64,000 nucleotides of DNA from Diplonema papillatum (GCA_030068145.1 JAPJBO010000295.1:124001-188000), one strand, 5' to 3'; shown: positions 11,505 through 21,051, numbered from the stretch's first letter. Notes: generated from the letters alone by a model not told the origin. Made by a program: numbers and translations.

Positions 11505-12390
11505 GCGAAGTGGTATCCTCACTCTCAAGAGAAAGCCACATCCCTACCTTCTCCCAGGGCCGAACCACCGAAGCCCCCAAAAGACAACGACAACCTCAAC
11601 CCACGTGATAAACTTCTCAAACGAGAGCTAAAACTCATGTCCAGACTGAGAAAAATAGGATTGCAGCCGCGATCCGTAGCTGGAAATGGCAACTGCCTGT
11701 TCCTGAGCTTGTCTTACGAACAGGGAGACCAAATGGCCCTCCGCAACGAGCTAGCAGACTACTGGGAATCGCACAAGAGTGACTTGAAGATTCTGCCCGA
11801 CCTTGACCTCTCCCAGTACATGTCAAAACTCCGCGAGAACTACACATGGGGAGACTACCTTTCACACGCAGACAGTAGGTGAGTCAGGCACCCCCGTAAT
11901 GCTCGGATATATCGCTCAAGTGCATTACATCCCAATACGGGGTCCCTTTTCCGACAGACTGTTCGCCAAATTCCACAACCCACACGCGGACCCTCCACGC
12001 AACCCTTCCACCGCTTCCTCGACAAGTACAGAGGAACTGGCGTGCCCGCGTGATTTACCCCTACCACAGAAGCACAACCGGAACATCCGGCAGCTCAACC
12101 AAAGTCACCAGAGCAGCCTCCCGCTCGACTGGACTCAACACACCGTGCCGAAGTGTCGCTTCTGTGGTGCAACGACAACAAGGTCCGGAAACCCGTTCGC
12201 AAACTGGTTCGGTGTAGGCATGCACGAGAGAACTTGCGACGGAAACCCAAGAGGACTTCACAGTCCGAGCCCAGACAGGAATTGGCCCAGCACGTACCTG
12301 GCGCGCCTGACCCAGCGAGCTACGAGGGTCTCAACAAAATATCAAGTTCCCAATTACTTCCAACTTTCTCCTTTACCTTGCATCAAATAG
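11505..12390 (+). pseudogene. OTU cysteine-protease segment plus C2HC zinc finger, frame-disrupted
   Basis: Two frames together resemble one protein. The first (open from 11505 to 11882) reads RSVAGNGNCLFLSLSYEQ, the OTU catalytic loop (usually DGNCLF) with the nucleophile Cys codon at 11694-11696, then SKLRENYTWGDYLSHA, which matches the OTU YI..LR...TWGG segment. The second frame (to 12390) continues with GTPVMLGYIAQVHYIPI, placing a candidate catalytic His near 11917-11925. After a Pro/Ser-rich linker it holds CRFC...HERTC, a C-x2-C...H-x3-C finger. The shift falls between about 11865 and 11890, so the product is broken here unless spliced or frameshifted. No ATG precedes the OTU loop except 11637. 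It is probably an extra 5' ORF of the LINE, but a separate fragment is possible. Confidence 0.65.
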
Positions 12391-12644
12391 GTGCCACGGC
12401 AAGTTTTGGCAGCCGCTGCTTAACAACGGCAGTGCATGCTAATCCATGTGGTTCATGTACTTAAAAGAACTCAATGCTTAACAACCATCGATTTAAAAGC
12501 TACAGTTTCTGTACTTTATTGGCTGCTCACGCGGCCGGTAAAGTGCGCCCGGACAACATCCAGGACAAACACCCCCTTAACACAACAGCGGTACCCACCC
12601 GCTTAAAGAACACGAGCTGCCCGCTGCTCACCCAAACGGAAGCG

Positions 12645-12970
12645 ATGGACAGGATCAACGTCCTGATCCAGGAGGCGCGGGGGATGGCTGAGCACGCCGC
12701 CCTCGACGAGCTGGATGCCGTTTACGGCATCATCGACGTGGCAACGACGCTGCTCAGGCGTAGGATCGAAGCGCGGAGCGGCAAGCCGGCGCAGCAACCA
12801 CCAAGGCAGCAGCAACAGCAGCAACCGAAGCAGCAGCAGCAGCAGCAGCCGAGACAACAGCAGCAGCAGCAACCGAAGCAGCAACAGCAGCGACCGCAGC
12901 AGCAGCAGCAGCAGCAGCAGCCGAAACAGCAACAGCAGCAGCAGCAACCGAAGCAGCAACAGCAGCGACC

Positions 12971-13011
<41 letters not shown>

Positions 13012-14504
13012 GGCAACCGCAACAGCAACAGCAACAGCAACACCAACAGCAACAGCAGCAACACCAACAGCAGCCGCAGCAGCAGCAACCACAACGCCCC
13101 CGGCAAGGGAACGCGCCCACCTGGGCGGACGTGACCAGGCGGCCCCCGCCGCCCTGCGAGATCGACGCCGCCGACTGGGACGCGCCGGTCCTCCCAGAAC
13201 CCAACTTCGAGGCGGTCGGGGCTGGGCTCTGGGTCGCCCCCAGCGCCGCCGCAGCAGAGGAAGCGAAGGGACCCGCTGCGGATGCGGTGGACGTCGCGGA
13301 GCGCGACGGGAAGCGGGTGCGCCTTGGCGTGCTGTGCCGTGAGACCTTCAGCGACGCGCGACGGGGCCCCGTGCTGATGGTGGGCGGAAGGGTACAAGAG
13401 ATGTACCTGTGGACGGGCGGAGAACCGGTGCGCCAGCGGGGGCAGGTGACAGTGCAGAGAGTGCCCGTCGGCGCGGTGAAGCCGACCGCTGCCACGACGG
13501 TGCTGGCCTTCGTCGTGGCCCGCAAACACGCGTCGGAGGAGACGTGGTCTTGCGTGGAGAAGGACCCCCGCACGGCGCTGACACGCCTATGCCGAAGGGC
13601 CGTCAGGGCGGCCCTAAAGATGGACATACGTGTCCGCGACGACACCATGTGGGGCGTGTCGTCGCAGCAGGGGCGGCGCGAGCTGGTCGTGCGGGTGCCC
13701 CGCGCCCATGCCGACGAGATCCTGGCCAGCTCCGGTCGGGATGGCTGCTTCTGGCGGTCGACGGAGAAGGCGTGCCGGGACAGCATGCCGGTGGTCGCCC
13801 TGCAGAAGGGGGCCACGAGGGCGGTCGCCCTGGAAGTGGCGAAGCGGGCAGGCGGGGCGGCCGCCGGTCTCGTGCTCGCCGGCAAACGCCTCCTCGTACG
13901 CGCACGCAGCGACGCCGCGCTGGAAGAGGTGCGTGCGGCGGCCGGCGAACACGCCGCTGCCTCCCTCGAATCGAAGCCGCGTTTCCTGCTCATGGGCGCG
14001 GCGCCACGCGAGCACGAGGCGGACGTGGAGCACGTCCTGCGGCAGGCCGGCTGGCAGGCTGACGTCGTCACGTCGTTCCTGCGAGGTGGGGCGCGGGTCT
14101 GCGTCGTGACGTCGGCCACCGACCCCCCGTTCCGCGTGCTGCAGCGGGAGAAGGCACCCGACCTCCGGGTGAATCCCTTCGACGGAGGGGAGATGCCGAG
14201 GGAGCAGCGGGAAGCGGCGGATGCGGCTGCCGGCGCCGGAGGAAGACGAGCCGCAGCCAGCAGCCCCGCCGGCGGCCCCGCCAGCAGCCCCGCCGGCGGC
14301 CCCGCCAGCAGCCCCGCCAGCAGCCCCACCAGCGGCCCCACCAGCGGCCCCGCCAGCGGCCCCACCAGCGGCCCCACCAGCGGCCCCGCCAGCGGCCCCG
14401 CCAGCGGCCCCGCCAGCGGCCCCGCCAGCGGCCCGGAAGAAGAAGGCGAAGGGTCAGCTTCGCTTGGAATGCGAGTCAGCGCGTGCAAGACTTGCACGAG
14501 CTGA
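12645..14504 (+). CDS. LINE ORF1: Gln-rich gag-like protein
   Basis: The frame is open from 12474, and I take ATG 12645 (MDRINVLIQEARGM) as the likely start, giving about 619 residues. The order is a short helical head (to about 45); a long poly-Gln region with sporadic Pro/Lys/Arg/His (12794-13110); a TWADV motif and a folded, Arg-rich central part (13140-14210); then a Ser/Ala/Pro/Gly tandem-repeat tail (14255-14440) ending at TGA 14502. TWADV-like motifs and basic RNA-binding cores are typical of LINE ORF1 proteins; I cannot see a CCHC knuckle. Inferred role: binds the element RNA as a ribonucleoprotein. The stop is immediately followed by an open frame in the same register (see the UGA-CUA entry). 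Confidence 0.75.
12794..13110 (+). repeat. CAG/CAA (poly-Gln) repeat in LINE ORF1
   Basis: About 315 bases of CAG and CAA codons with interspersed CCG, AAG and CAC codons. CAG/CAA mixing limits slippage but still implies repeat expansion. The repeat is likely to vary between copies of the element. Confidence 0.9.
14255..14440 (+). repeat. GC-rich tandem repeat coding Ser-Pro-Ala-Gly
   Basis: Tandem units of 12 and 15 bases of the type AGCGGCCCCGCC. In the ORF1 frame they encode SSPAGGPA and SGPTSGPASGP repeats. The neighbouring frame encodes AAPP repeats and is also open, a side effect of the composition. Confidence 0.9.
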
Positions 14505-14507
14505 CTA
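14502..14507 (+). promoter_or_regulatory. Candidate stop-codon read-through site, UGA-CUA, between ORF1 and ORF2
   Basis: ORF1 ends at TGA 14502-14504, directly followed by CTA. The same reading frame then stays open without any stop from 14505 to 18764, although the first in-frame ATG after it lies far inside the AlkB-like domain (15168). UGA followed by CUA is the best-known leaky stop context in eukaryotes, used for read-through by alphaviruses and some cellular genes. Read-through would yield an ORF1-AlkB fusion, released from the endonuclease-RT by the 2A-like peptide. This is inference from frame and context; no RNA or protein data are at hand. Confidence 0.6.
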
Positions 14508-17500
14508 CCTCCACAGCCCGCACCCGGCGCCAGTGGCCCCGCCAGCCCATTACGGGTTGCCCTGCGCGCGAGGCCCTCGTTCGGGCTGCCGAGTCCTAGC
14601 ACCCCTGCTAGGCAGTTCGATCACGCAGAGACGGAAAAAGAGAATTCCTGCTCCTCTTCTTTTCCCCTCCCTCTCTCTCACGGCGCGTCTGGCCTCAATC
14701 GCCCGGGAGTGAAACCCCGAGGGCCCGGTTTTGCGCACAAACAATCCCCCTACAATAGCCAGTGTGCCCGGCCAACTTGCAACGAGGGCCCCCCCGCCAG
14801 GGTGGAGGGACCCATCCCGGGGCTAAGTTTCCAGGCGATCCCTCGGGATCTTCTGGATAGACTGAGCCGAGCACCCGAGCTCAACCCGGAAGCCCCATGG
14901 GGAAGGCTGGGGGGTGGACACAGCAGGGAAACCCAGCAGTGGGGGCACGCCTATCGACTAGGTGAACCCCCGATCAGACTGGAACGGGGTATCCCCGAGG
15001 GGCCCCTGAAAGAAGCGGCGGATCTCATACGTGACCGCCTTGGGTGGGAACCGGACCAGTTGCTGGCCAACTGGTACCGGAGGGGAGTGGGGATCAACCC
15101 CCACAAAGACCAGAGAGAACTGGGTCCGAGGGTAGCGACCATATCGCTCTTGAGCGACACGGTCATGGAATGGGAGAGGGGGAGCCGGAGAGTGAGAACC
15201 CCTCTGCCGGTCGGCACACTGTGCCACATGGAAGGCGAGGCCAGGAACCTGTGGACACACGGGATTCGTCCCGATGATGTCGCACGCGACCGGGTCTCGC
15301 TGACCTACAGGGCCGTGCGCGAGGCCGCCTCCCAAAGTTTGCAAGGCCGGGACACCCCGCAAGAAACTCCCATACCCCCCCCGCCCAGCCCTCAGGCATC
15401 CACTGCACCCCCCCAACATCAGTCCAGCCCCGCGCCACGGACACTTTTGCTTCATCACCAAAGAACTCTACAATCAATCAAAGAATCAGCAAGACAGCGG
15501 CTGATAACCGCGGGGGACGTCGAACAAAACCCTGGTCCCGGCCGCGCGGAGATGAGGTTCGCGACGTTAAACGTAACCAACCTACTACAGTATCTCCCAG
15601 CGGCCGACGCGGTGGAAGCGGATCTTCTCTGCTGCCAGGAGGTGACACTCCTTCCGTGCAAACGGGTGCAGGCGGAGGAATACCTGCGGAAATGGTGCTG
15701 CCACTGGGGTCTGCCACCACCCGGAAGACTCTGTAGGAACTCCGGTAGTCGCTCGACGATGAACGCCGCGAACGGAGGGCTCTCCACTCTAGTACTGAGA
15801 CCGATACCGGCGTACGATACGATGACGGCGCTCTCGCACGCAGCAATACGGTCCCCGGACCGAGTGAGCCATACGGTAGTAGCAACAGGGGCCGGCAACA
15901 CGTTCGTGCACGTGTTCAATGTCTACTGCCCTTCCGGAAACGGGAGGGCGGAGAGCGAGGAGCGTGAGGACATGCTGGAGAAGATCCTCTTCGCAGCGGC
16001 GGATAGCCTCGGTGACGTCCCCATAATGGTGATGGGTGACCTGAACACAGAAGAAGACCGGTCCCCTGTACTGCGGAAGGCACTAAGGAATGGATGGTCC
16101 GACGCAGCGGAACTGCACCATGCGCGTACCGGTGACACACCACCACCACCGACCTTTACCAGCGCCCGGACATCGGGCACGAGGATCGACCGCATACTCC
16201 TCAACCGAATAACGACGGGAGCTTTCCGCCAATGCGTCACCACCGCGGTGAACGTGCCGGGACACCGGCTCGTGACAATGACCCTGGACATTGCGGCGCT
16301 GCGCCAAATCGTGTGGCGATTTAAAGTACCGCGGGAAATCTCTACGGAGGGGGGACCCAAGTGGGGCCTCTCGGACACAGAAGCTTACAGGGAAGCCGTA
16401 CAGAGACTGGCCAACTCCGATTTCGCGGAACGGCTGGCAGCACAGCGAGCGGAAGAGGCCTGGCTCGAGTGGTCACGAGTCAGTGAGCAGTACTTGCAGG
16501 ATGCCTTCGGAATCCCTGCGGAAGAAAGGGGAAGAAGTACGGGACGGGGGATAAAGACGTCACCTAAAAGAGTCTGTATCACGGCAAGCACTGCGAGCGA
16601 CGGGTCGGGGGCGGCGAACAGCAGACAGCTACGGCTCCGGAAGGCCATCCACAGGATGGAACGCATCTGCAGCTACCTTGCGCAACGGCGCGGGCCGGAG
16701 GCAGTTCCGCATGAGGTATCCCGTTGCTGGCAGAACAGCAGGCGGCTGGCACAGGCGTGCATGAAAGATGGCCAAGGGACAGAAGGATTCCCGGATCATG
16801 AGGAGGCGAAGCAGCTTCTCACGGCATTGCGGGAAGAGACGAGCAGGCTCGGAAAGGAAGGATCGGCGGCCAGGTTTACGAAATACCGAGACAAGCTGAA
16901 CGAGAGGGCCGATGCGAGCAGACGATGTCTGACAACCATCTGCGCCGGACGCGCTGAGCCGTCGGGGGTGTTGCGAAAGGGGGCGGGAGTGACTGCAAAT
17001 GTTGACGAGATGGACGAGGTGCTGAACACTGCGTGGGACCCTATCCTGCGTAAGTACAAGGACGGGCCAGAGCCGGAGTACGAGCCGTTTCGGGATCGGT
17101 TCCGGGATCACATCGGCCCACATATGATGGAAGCCGGAACAATCACGGGGGAGGAGCTGCGAATTCTGCTGAGGAAGAAGCCGAAGAAAAGCGCGTCAGG
17201 GGTGGATGGCTGGCGTATGGCTGAACTGCGGGAGTTGCCGCTCCCCCTGCTGAATGCACTTGCAGACGTCATGAACCTGGTCGAAGCAACTGGAGACTGG
17301 CCGGCAAGCATGACAACTGCGCTGGTGTCGATGGTGCCGAAGGATGAGAGTCAAGACCCGCTGCACACAAGACCGATAACCGTCACATCCGCCGTGTACC
17401 GCTTATGGGCCTGCCGCAGGCTGGCGGACATAGTTCTGTGGCAAGAGGAATGGATCGAAGAAGGACAGAAAGGCTTTCGACCGGGTCACCGGATCGAGGA

Positions 17501-18764
17501 CGTCTTGATGGAAATTGGGCTCGAGATGGAGGACGCCTTGTTAGACGGGGAGCCGCTCTACGGTGTGGCGCTGGACTTCCGGAAATGCTTCGACATGGTC
17601 CCGCGAGAGATAGTACTGCGCTTAGCCGAGGACTTAGGATTGCACAATCGGGTTCTCAAGCCGCTGAGGGCTATCTACAGACTGCTCGCGAGACGCTTCA
17701 AGCTACCATTAGGGGTGGGCAGGGAGTTCAGTGTGACCAACGGTATCCTTCAAGGGTGCCCTGTATCCGTCATACTCATCAATGCCCTGCTGTCGGTAGT
17801 GATGAAAGCGGTCAAGAAAGAAGCGGAGGGTGTGAGTCCAAAGTCATACGCGGACGACGCCACACTGCTGTCCAGGCTGTCGGAGGCCGCCCTGCAAAAG
17901 GGAGTGGACGTAGTAGACGAGTTCTGCACACTCACCGGGATGGAGCTAAACCTCCAGAAGACGGTCGCGTTCTCGACGAGACGTAGGCATCAGTCGACTC
18001 TCAAACTCCGCAGCGTGGATGCGCTGCTGCGGTTTAGCAAATCCGTCAAGTGCCTCGGGGTCCTAGTCTCGACGGCGAAGAATAGGACGGAAAGGTCCGA
18101 CTCGGAGAGGGTGGAGAAGGCGGCTGCCCTGGCGGAAGGCCTCCGCCATGCGCCGTTCCGGTACGAAAAGCGGGTCCGGATTGTGCAGTCGAATGTGCTA
18201 CCGGCGGCGCTGTCAGGCTGCTCTTTCGCGCCGGTATCGAAGGTGGCGATGAAACGGCTGACGACGTCGGTGATGGGACTGATCTGGGGTGGATCCAACC
18301 CGAAGCGCGCGAGGGAGATGGTCCTAAACTTTCAGGAGAAGGGCCACCTGACGGATCCCGGTACATGCCTAGCATATAGGGTGACGACAGCGTTTTACGC
18401 GGCGTGCGAGAGGTTGCCACGACTGCTGCCTCTGATGGAGAGCATCCGGGGAAGATACGCCGAGGGGGACCCACCCCTGGGGCCAGTTGGACTGGCGATG
18501 AGGAGCATGGAGGAGTGTGGACACGTATGGGGACCCGGGCCCCTGTCTCGCACGCTGAGGAATGGTGCAACATATGACCCGTTAGCCTCGGCACCTTCGA
18601 AGAGGGGACATGAAGTTAGGGCGGACTTGAGGGCGAAGACGTGGTCCCGACTGGTGGCGAGGCGGCCGGGATTTGAGGGCATACAGAGAGCCGACCTGGA
18701 GCGGACGAACTCCTTCTGGAGGATGCGTGAATGTCCCGCGCACACCGCGAGGGTAAAAGAATAA
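14505..18764 (+). CDS. LINE ORF2 polyprotein: AlkB-like dioxygenase, 2A-like peptide, APE endonuclease, reverse transcriptase
   Basis: An open frame of about 1,420 codons continuing ORF1 in phase. AlkB-like domain (about 14820-15315): LLANWYRRGVGINPHKD with the HxD iron ligands (15102-15110), the distal His in NLWTHGI (15258-15260), and RVSLTYR with the two Arg of the AlkB family (15291-15311). The 2A-like DVEQNPGP follows at 15516-15539. APE endonuclease: MRFATLNVTN, CCQEV, NVYCPSG, VMGDLNTEEDR, TRIDRILL and a PGHR end. RT (about 17150-17900): SGVDGWR, ALDFRKCFDMV, NGILQGCPVS and SYADD (YADD codons 17847-17858), then a thumb/C-terminal part to 18764. I see no RNase H domain and no clear CCHC. 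The GTG at 14709 is unlikely to be the start; read-through from ORF1 explains the lack of an ATG. All visible catalytic residues are present. Confidence 0.88.
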   Translation, partial: LPPQPAPGASGPASPLRVALRARPSFGLPSPSTPARQFDHAETEKENSCSSSFPLPLSHGASGLNRPGVKPRGPGFAHKQSPYNSQCARPTCNEGPPARVEGPIPGLSFQAIPRDLLDRLSRAPELNPEAPWGRLGGGHSRETQQWGHAYRLGEPPIRLERGIPEGPLKEAADLIRDRLGWEPDQLLANWYRRGVGINPHKDQRELGPRVATISLLSDTVMEWERGSRRVRTPLPVGTLCHMEGEARNLWTHGIRPDDVARDRVSLTYRAVREAASQSLQGRDTPQETPIPPPPSPQASTAPPQHQSSPAPRTLLLHHQRTLQSIKESARQRLITAGDVEQNPGPGRAEMRFATLNVTNLLQYLPAADAVEADLLCCQEVTLLPCKRVQAEEYLRKWCCHWGLPPPGRLCRNSGSRSTMNAANGGLSTLVLRPIPAYDTMTALSHAAIRSPDRVSHTVVATGAGNTFVHVFNVYCPSGNGRAESEEREDMLEKILFAAADSLGDVPIMVMGDLNTEEDRSPVLRKALRNGWSDAAELHHARTGDTPPPPTFTSARTSGTRIDRILLNRITTGAFRQCVTTAVNVPGHRLVTMTLDIAALRQIVWRFKVPREISTEGGPKWGLSDTEAYREAVQRLANSDFAERLAAQRAEEAWLEWSRVSEQYLQDAFGIPAEERGRSTGRGIKTSPKRVCITASTASDGSGAANSRQLRLRKAIHRMERICSYLAQRRGPEAVPHEVSRCWQNSRRLAQACMKDGQGTEGFPDHEEAKQLLTALREETSRLGKEGSAARFTKYRDKLNERADASRRCLTTICAGRAEPSGVLRKGAGVTANVDEMDEVLNTAWDPILRKYKDGPEPEYEPFRDRFRDHIGPHMMEAGTITGEELRILLRKKPKKSASGVDGWRMAELRELPLPLLNALADVMNLVEATGDWPASMTTALVSMVPKDESQDPLHTRPITVTSAVYRLWACRRLADIVLWQEEWIEEGQKGFRPGHRIEDVLMEIGLEMEDALLDGEPLYGVALDFRKCFDMVPREIVLRLAEDLGLHNRVLKPLRAIYRLLARRFKLPLGVGREFSVTNGILQGCPVSVILINALLSVVMKAVKKEAEGVSPKSYADDATLLSRLSEAALQKGVDVVDEFCTLTGMELNLQKTVAFSTRRRHQSTLKLRSVDALLRFSKSVKCLGVLVSTAKNRTERSDSERVEKAAALAEGLRHAPFRYEKRVRIVQSNVLPAALSGCSFAPVSKVAMKRLTTSVMGLIWGGSNPKRAREMVLNFQEKGHLTDPGTCLAYRVTTAFYAACERLPRLLPLMESIRGRYAEGDPPLGPVGLAMRSMEECGHVWGPGPLSRTLRNGATYDPLASAPSKRGHEVRADLRAKTWSRLVARRPGFEGIQRADLERTNSFWRMRECPAHTARVKE
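15516..15539 (+). other. 2A-like ribosome-skipping peptide DVEQNPGP
   Basis: The codons spell GDVEQNPGP, an exact match to the D(V/I)ExNPGP consensus. The peptide bond between Gly (15534-15536) and Pro (15537-15539) would not be formed, leaving the AlkB-like part upstream and starting the endonuclease-RT with Pro. The upstream residues (SIKESARQRLITA) are the usual helical lead-in. Known in trypanosome and some animal LINEs. Confidence 0.88.
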
Positions 18765-19171
18765 AACAAAACTACGCACTTCTTTTCCCTATTTCTTTTT
18801 CGTCGCTGGCGGAAACGCGTGAATGTTTCTGGCGTTGGTTGCTCTCCAAAGAGAACAGCTTGCGCATGTTGCGCAGGTTTCCGCATGCGAAGCCCGGAGG
18901 GCCAATTCGAAAGTCTCGACGGCCCAACCTGAGCCATGATGTCCCGATCTTTCTTTTGCGTAAGTTGAATTTAGATCGTCGCGTGAGAGATTGGCTACCA
19001 GCAAGAGACCACTCGGACCGGCGCAGTTACACGGGCCGTTTAAGAAAAATTGTTTCCGGTATCTCCGACTGACAGTCGCAGGCGACTAGATGCCCGCACG
19101 AGTCCTCATCGCTAGCAAGTGGGTAGCGTAAAAGCGACTTCTCCCTTTCACTCTGGCCTCAAAACACACAG

Positions 19172-19669
19172 GTAACGGACGAAAAGACGGTCTTCAAGCT
19201 GCTGCAGAGAGCTGCGGACAACAGAAAGGTGTCCGGACACAACCTGAACGAGGTGTCGAGTAGGAGTCACTCTGTGTTCATCATGAAGATTAAGGGTGTC
19301 AACGAGGCGACGCAGCAGGAAATGATGGGCCAGCTCAACCTGATCGACTTGGCCGGTAGCGAACGCCTCGCGAAGAGCGGGTCTGAGGGCGACCGATTGA
19401 AGGAAACTCAACACATCAACAAATCGCTCGCCTGCCTGGGCGACGTTATCATGGGATTGGGCAAGGGCGACAAGGCGGTGCCTTTCAGACAATCGAAGCT
19501 GACGCACCTTCTGCAGCCGTCGATGACCGGTCAGTCGAAGATGCTCATGTTCGTCAACATCAACCCCATGGGTGAGCACCTTCAGGAATCTCTCTGCTCC
19601 CTTCGCTTCGCAGCCAAGGTCAACGCTTGCGAGATCGGACTTGCTAAGAAGCGAGTGACCTCGAAGTGA
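19172..19669 (+). CDS. Kinesin-14, exon 2 (rest of motor domain)
   Basis: Starts at the acceptor CACACAG|GTAACG in phase 0 and encodes [36 protein letters not shown] (switch I, SSRSH), [12 protein letters not shown] (switch II, DLAGSE), [21 protein letters not shown] and the closing [21 protein letters not shown]. About 20 residues after the motor end the protein at a stop, which confirms a C-terminal motor. With exon 1 the protein has 559 residues. The ATG at 19229 is internal, not a separate start. Confidence 0.88.
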   Translation, partial: VTDEKTVFKLLQRAADNRKVSGHNLNEVSSRSHSVFIMKIKGVNEATQQEMMGQLNLIDLAGSERLAKSGSEGDRLKETQHINKSLACLGDVIMGLGKGDKAVPFRQSKLTHLLQPSMTGQSKMLMFVNINPMGEHLQESLCSLRFAAKVNACEIGLAKKRVTSK

Positions 19670-21011
19670 TTTCCCCCGTCTTCTGAACAAGCACCAGCTT
19701 AGTTGGAAATACTCTCGAGACAGCCGCCGTTGCAAAGTAGAGGAATTGTGCCGCAACCCAATGCTGGTGCGGGTGGCGTTGCAAATGTTTCCCCCTCCTG
19801 TCAGTGGAATACAGGCGGCACCCTACGAGTATTTTCCTTCTCTTTTTTTCGTGTTCTACTTCGCCAAGCAACCGGAAACCCTTGCGAATCCGTTCGTTTT
19901 TACGTTTGCCTTGCTCTTGTTCCCCTTATGACTACCCACACCCAACTCCTCCCCAATTGACTTCGACCAATGACTCTATCGAAGCGACGCTCCTGCTCAC
20001 GGCACGAGCGCAAAAGTCTTTTGCACGATTCCTCGTCACCCTTCAAGTCGTCCGGGCCTGGACACATTGCGTCACCCGGCAGAGGGACCTGCACCCACTC
20101 GAGATGCCCGTCCAACAAACCCAAATACGAAATGCGAACACCGGCTCGCAAGCGAAAAAGAAAAGCGGACTGCACGTCCTTTTCGAAATCGTCAACAATT
20201 AAACCTATGCGCAGAAGTGGTGCGAGTCTGCTGGATGCTCAGCCGCCCACGTCCTAGGATGCCCAGTCGGCGAGTGTCTCGTTTGCTCTTGCAGCGCACA
20301 TTGCAGTTTTGTTCATGAAGTGCACGGGGGGCGAATCACGTTGGGTAGCGAACACAGAAAGAAACCGGGTTTGAAAGCCGTTTAGACCGCGCGTTCCTTT
20401 CTACACCTTCCACCCCTCGTGTTTACCCTTCCTTTTTTCTTGAGCGTGCCCTTGAGTCGTCCGAACAGAGCAAATCTCTCTTTGGAAAGACAAATATGAG
20501 CGTCCGACTGGCTGCTGCTATACCACTGCTTGTGTCACATTGTGTGTGCAGCTTTGCTTTGGCACCTCGCATTTCTTCCGCAAGAACACTCGTCGGTTTC
20601 GTCTTTTTATATCTTTATTGTGGCGATCTGGAGTAATGTTCGTGAGCCGCCACAGTTGGGTAGCGATTTCCAATGTCTTTTTCTTTCGCTTTTTCTATTT
20701 TCCAGTCCGCACCTTGTTCTTGTTTGCGGTTGTGTCTGGTGTTTATGTTTCTGGCTGTCGTGGCTTGGAAGCGTGCTCTAAACAAACCCTGCGGCGTCAG
20801 AAGAGCGACCTACACTTCCGGATGTGTCAGACCCCACTGCAGTGTTTGTCGTCTTCCGTAGTCGGCCCGCTAGAGCGAAACATACAAACGGGACGCCGTT
20901 CTAGACAAGGAGCGTGTTTCTTCTCCTTTCTTTTTTTTTAAAATATGCGCTGTTTTAGGAAATAGCCAAGGAGACCGCCAGCTGCGAAATTACCAAGGGA
21001 ATAAGTATGCT

Positions 21012-21051
21012 GAAACCTACATGAAGAGGTACTGCTGGTCATGTAGGTTTC
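21012..21051. repeat. Perfect 12-bp inverted repeat with 16-base loop
   Basis: GAAACCTACATG at 21012-21023 pairs without mismatch with CATGTAGGTTTC at 21040-21051. It could be a transcript stem-loop, a small RNA precursor end or a protein-binding palindrome. It is too short to classify. Confidence 0.6.

Larger units (their letters stand above)
11505..18764 (+). mobile_element. Non-LTR retrotransposon (LINE) with OTU, zinc finger, AlkB-like, 2A, APE endonuclease and RT parts
   Basis: Order along the element: OTU-protease segment (frame-disrupted), C2HC zinc finger, Gln-rich ORF1, UGA-CUA junction, AlkB-like domain, 2A-like peptide, APE-type endonuclease, and reverse transcriptase with YADD. 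The RT belongs to the LINE type and there are no LTRs. OTU-like proteases are known in some LINEs (RandI/Dualen group), and 2A-like peptides in trypanosome and several animal LINEs. I know of no described LINE carrying AlkB. The 5' and 3' ends are not sharply defined: the OTU frame opens at 11505 after a stop, and no poly(A) follows 18764. Except for the OTU/zinc-finger part, the reading frame is intact over 6 kb, so the copy is probably young. Confidence 0.88.
11430..19171 (+). other. 7.7-kb kinesin intron hosting a LINE
   Basis: The intron runs from GTCCGC to CACACAG. Most of it (about 11.5-18.8 kb) is a LINE in the same orientation as the gene. The flanking intron-proper parts are about 75 bases at the 5' side and up to 400 bases at the 3' side (18765-19171). 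The latter shows no poly(A) or other clear LINE tail. Confidence 0.8.

Noticed and set aside
12722-14602. Minus-strand frame of 626 codons opposite LINE ORF1
   Set aside because: Composed of Cys/Leu runs that are the complement of the CAG and GCC repeats.
14221-14712. Frame coding Ala-Ala-Pro-Pro repeats that reaches the GTG at 14709
   Set aside because: A second open frame of the same GC-rich tandem repeat. The ORF1 frame continues in phase into ORF2 without it.
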